From the NCBI RefSeq assembly GCF_000018325.1, contig NC_009922.1:1674001-1738000 (forward strand): a stretch of 64,000 bases of DNA, given 5' to 3'. Below, one piece after another: positions 62,116-64,000 of the stretch (position 1 is the first letter of the stretch; every line of letters starts with the position of its first letter). Source of the DNA: Alkaliphilus oremlandii OhILAs. Lineage in GTDB: Bacteria; Bacillota; Clostridia; Peptostreptococcales; Natronincolaceae. A program made the translations under genes and the position numbers. The notes beneath the pieces were generated by a model. The model ran no database searches. It saw only the letters and a list, made by a program, of their open reading frames with translations, and had not been told where the DNA came from.

Positions 62116-62511
62116 TTAAGGTGTAACTGGTTTAACTTCTCCATTCTCTATTTTCATTTCACCAGGCTCTACTTTAATATCTCCATTTGTTATAGTTACT
62201 GTAAACTCGGTATTCGGTGCATCCTCACCAGCTGCATCGAAACTTGCTTTGGGCATCTCTCCATCAAACCTCTTTGCAAATTCAGTCATATCAATCGAAG
62301 TTGCACTTGGATTATCTGCTAAATACATCACTGCCACAGACTTAATAATTCGTACATTGGCATTATGTGCTGCTACGGCTGCAGTCTTTCTTGATGAACT
62401 AAATTTCGGTATGGCAATGGTTGCTAAGATACCTAGAATTGCAATTACCACCACAAGCTCTACCAAGGTAAATCCTTTTCTTTTCTTTTTTTTCTTCATT
62501 ACATCGAACAT
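62116..62511 (-). CDS. pilA: Major type IV prepilin PilA-like
   Basis: 131 residues: basic leader MFDVMKKKKKRKG followed by FTLVELVVVIAILGILATIAIPKF, a textbook class IV pilin helix with Glu at +5. The globular head is short (about 90 residues), without paired Cys, and ends VEPGEMKIENGEVKPVTP, Pro/Glu-rich. Likely the main pilus subunit as it is preceded by its own leader with a putative riboswitch and terminators. AAAGGGGA before the ATG. Confidence 0.88.
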   Translation of the reverse strand: MFDVMKKKKKRKGFTLVELVVVIAILGILATIAIPKFSSSRKTAAVAAHNANVRIIKSVAVMYLADNPSATSIDMTEFAKRFDGEMPKASFDAAGEDAPNTEFTVTITNGDIKVEPGEMKIENGEVKPVTP

Positions 62512-62545
62512 ATTTGTTCCCCTTTCTTTTTGTGTTTTAGGTTAT

Positions 62546-62578
62546 TAAAAAATAATAGCATTGAATCTGCTTATTATT
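62546..62578 (-). terminator. Second terminator-like hairpin in the pilA leader
   Basis: On the minus strand AATAATAAGCA and TGCTATTATT pair with one bulged A around seven bases, followed by six Ts, about 40 bases before the pilA start. Could be a second attenuator or a translation-control hairpin. Confidence 0.5.
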
Positions 62579-62641
62579 GATTACGAAATTATGTAGCCAT
62601 AAAATTTATAGACCCAATCTTTCAATTGAAACATTTATAAT

Positions 62642-62680
62642 AAAAAAACTGCATAAATAATAAAGATATTATCTATGCAG
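62642..62680 (-). terminator. Intrinsic terminator of the pilA leader (riboswitch expression platform)
   Basis: 14-bp stem CTGCATAGATAATA / TATTATTTATGCAG (one G-U pair) with a UCUU tetraloop, followed by seven Us. Its left arm starts within the 3' end of the GEMM-like element, so aptamer folding and terminator folding would compete. Confidence 0.85.
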
Positions 62681-62746
62681 CTGAACGATCGTAATTATCT
62701 TTGAGATAACCGTAGACTCAAGCTTTGCGTCCCTAGGTTTGCCCAT
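62675..62746 (-). promoter_or_regulatory. GEMM-like (class I cyclic-di-GMP) riboswitch, variant without P2 hairpin
   Basis: The minus-strand RNA right after the pilC stop has GGGCAAACC, then GGGACGCAAAGC, then GUCUACGG, a small hairpin (UUAUCU/AGAUAA) and UACGAUCG. These are the conserved boxes of GEMM-I, including the G (Vc2 G20) and A (A47) that hold the ligand. Differences: only UA separates the first two boxes, so the usual GNRA-capped P2 hairpin is missing, and the 3' pairing strand (GGUUGCC in the consensus) is weak (AGCUGCA). A strong terminator follows, then pilA. Probably a variant or degenerate aptamer. Confidence 0.6.
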
Positions 62747-63949
62747 TTATTGTATTGTATTGACCATGTCGAATAGAGGTAGCACCATGGCAATAACGAT
62801 GAATCCAATGAGGAGCGCCATGACAACGATCAAGATTGGCTCCATCAAGGTAGTCATTCTCTGTAGTGCCGTTTCTACTTCTTCATCATAAAAGTCTGCT
62901 GTCTTATTTAAGATATCGTCCAAAGTTCCAGATTCCTCCCCTATTTTTATCATAGAATCCACCATTGGAGGAAATACCTTCATATCATGAATGGCTTTTG
63001 ATAATGGAATTCCTTTCCGTACATTTTCAGAAGCTACAGTCAATTTGTCCAACACTACGGTATTGCCTACGACTCTGCTTACCACATCCATGGCTTGAAG
63101 AAGAGGAATACCACTATCCATTAAAGTGGATAAAGTTCGAGTAAACCTTGAAGTAATGATTTTGATATTCGTATTTTTCACTATAGGCACTGTAATCTTT
63201 AGGGTATCAAAAAAACGCCTACCTTCAGCGGACTTCATAAACATCATCGAGCCCACAGTAATTATTATACTAAAAAAAATAAATATATACCAGTATTTTG
63301 TCATCCAATTGCTTATATTTAACAATAATAATGTAAGCTGTGGTAAAGCCTGTCCACTGGCCTCGAACATACCCACAAAAGTTGGCATAACACCTACCAA
63401 CATAAATATAACGACGGCGACTGTAACAACGGATAGTACAGCAGGATACATAAATGCAGATTTTATTTTATTTTCCAGTTTATTTTCCTTTTCAAAGTGT
63501 ATGGCCATTCGCTCCATTATGGTGTCTAAATTACCGCTGACCTCTCCCGCTTCCACCATATTGATAAGAAGAGGCGGAAAGACCTTGGTGTGTTTCTTCA
63601 TACTCTCTGATAAGGCAAACCCCTTTTGAACGTTTTCACCCAAGGTTTCCAAGGCTTTTATAAGGCTTTTATTTTCCGTTTGTTTCTCTAGTATCTCCAT
63701 ACATTTTACGATACCAATGCCTGCATTGAGCATCGTATAGAACTGCCTACAGAACACGGCGAGATCTTTTTTCCCTACCTTTGCCGAAAATATATGGACC
63801 TCTGTCACAGTGCCAGAATCCTTCTCTATGGAAATGGGTAAGTAATTGTTTCCTTTCAGCATTGCAAGTACATCGGCTTCGTCGTTCCCTTCAAAAAACC
63901 CCTCGATGCTTTCGCCTCGTTGAGAAATGGCTTTATATTTGTAAATCAT
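62747..63949 (-). CDS. pilC: Type IV pilus inner-membrane platform protein PilC
   Basis: 400 residues, two GspF domains (about 68-190 and 270-392). Each has the pattern FCRQFYTMLNAGIGIVKCMEIL / FTRTLSTLMDSGIPLLQAMDVV and the following MVEAGEVSGNLD / MIKIGEESGTLDD. Three membrane helices. AGGATG before the ATG. The stop codon lies directly before the GEMM-like element. Confidence 0.94.
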   Translation of the reverse strand: MIYKYKAISQRGESIEGFFEGNDEADVLAMLKGNNYLPISIEKDSGTVTEVHIFSAKVGKKDLAVFCRQFYTMLNAGIGIVKCMEILEKQTENKSLIKALETLGENVQKGFALSESMKKHTKVFPPLLINMVEAGEVSGNLDTIMERMAIHFEKENKLENKIKSAFMYPAVLSVVTVAVVIFMLVGVMPTFVGMFEASGQALPQLTLLLLNISNWMTKYWYIFIFFSIIITVGSMMFMKSAEGRRFFDTLKITVPIVKNTNIKIITSRFTRTLSTLMDSGIPLLQAMDVVSRVVGNTVVLDKLTVASENVRKGIPLSKAIHDMKVFPPMVDSMIKIGEESGTLDDILNKTADFYDEEVETALQRMTTLMEPILIVVMALLIGFIVIAMVLPLFDMVNTIQ

Positions 63950-63960
63950 AGATTCACATC

Positions 63961-64000
63961 CTAAATAATATACTTTCTAATATTTTCTTGGTTGATAGCC
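63961..64000 (-). CDS. C-terminal end of an upstream gene, probably a pilus ATPase (pilT or pilB)
   Basis: The last 12 codons (AINQENIRKYII) and a TAG stop lie 11 bases upstream of pilC. Gene order in pilus loci makes PilT or PilB the likely product. Too short to identify. Confidence 0.45.
   Translation of the reverse strand, partial: AINQENIRKYII

Noticed and set aside
1..64000. CRISPR arrays, insertion sequences, prophage, tRNA or rRNA genes
   Set aside because: No regularly spaced repeats, transposase-like frames, phage structural genes or RNA gene sequences were seen on either strand.

Overview
The window looks like chromosomal core DNA from a low-GC, anaerobic, endospore-forming Firmicute of the class Clostridia; an Alkaliphilus-like genus is my best guess from gene content and order, not a proven placement. 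The evidence is AT-rich DNA, strong AGGAGG-type ribosome binding sites, a full spoIIIA operon with spo0A, spoIVB, spoIIM, gerW and dacF, ferredoxin-dependent 2-oxoacid oxidation, and no transposases, phage genes, tRNAs, rRNAs or CRISPR. Almost every gene is on the minus strand; only a hypothetical gene (7.7 kb), a regulator-speB pair (17.3-18.8 kb) and recX (33.1 kb) are on the plus strand.

Layout. 0-3.6 kb: plsC (cut), cmk, aroH, a BaiN-type flavoprotein and a histidine phosphatase. 3.7-7.3 kb: a four-subunit 2-oxoacid:ferredoxin oxidoreductase operon ending in an RpiR-type regulator. 7.7-16 kb: a hypothetical protein, a carboxytransferase without a biotin carrier, mnmM, a GNAT-like protein, a pseudouridine synthase, a two-gene flavin/iron-sulfur oxidoreductase, a D,D-carboxypeptidase and a MazG-like protein. 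16-21.5 kb: ytfI/gerW sporulation pair, XRE-cupin regulator with agmatinase, scpA/scpB, and dacF behind a very good sigma-F promoter. 21.7-26.9 kb: nucleoside salvage (pdp, two purine nucleoside phosphorylases, deoB) and xerD. 27-33 kb: spoIIM, ADP-ribose pyrophosphatase, DUF3866, two glycosyltransferase-type enzymes and a SteA/SteB-like pair. 33-45.8 kb: recX, spo0A, spoIVB, recN, argR, tlyA, dxs, ispA, xseB, xseA, a TsaD paralogue and nusB. 46-53.7 kb: asp23, the eight-gene spoIIIA operon, a small acidic zinc-ribbon protein, efp and aroK. 53.7-64 kb: a type IV pilus locus read from the right edge leftwards: the 3' end of an upstream gene, pilC, pilA, pilD, pilM, pilN, a modified pilO, an S-layer-homology protein and four minor-pilin-like genes.

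The most unusual part is the pilus locus. Between pilC and pilA the transcript carries a sequence with the conserved boxes of a class-I cyclic-di-GMP (GEMM) riboswitch, directly followed by a strong terminator, but without the usual P2 hairpin. The PilO-like protein carries an extra glycan-binding-like domain and a LysM domain, and next to it is a secreted protein with four copies of an unfamiliar helical module plus three S-layer homology domains. Together they suggest a second-messenger-controlled pilus anchored to a Gram-positive cell wall. Other points: a XerD with Asn in place of its catalytic His, a second purine nucleoside phosphorylase with an Asn-to-Asp change at the base-recognition position, and a gene order around recN-steA-steB-nudix-xerD-scpA that resembles Actinobacteria. 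Several stop codons lie inside the terminator hairpin.

All family assignments come from reading motifs and from memory of the families; no database search was run.
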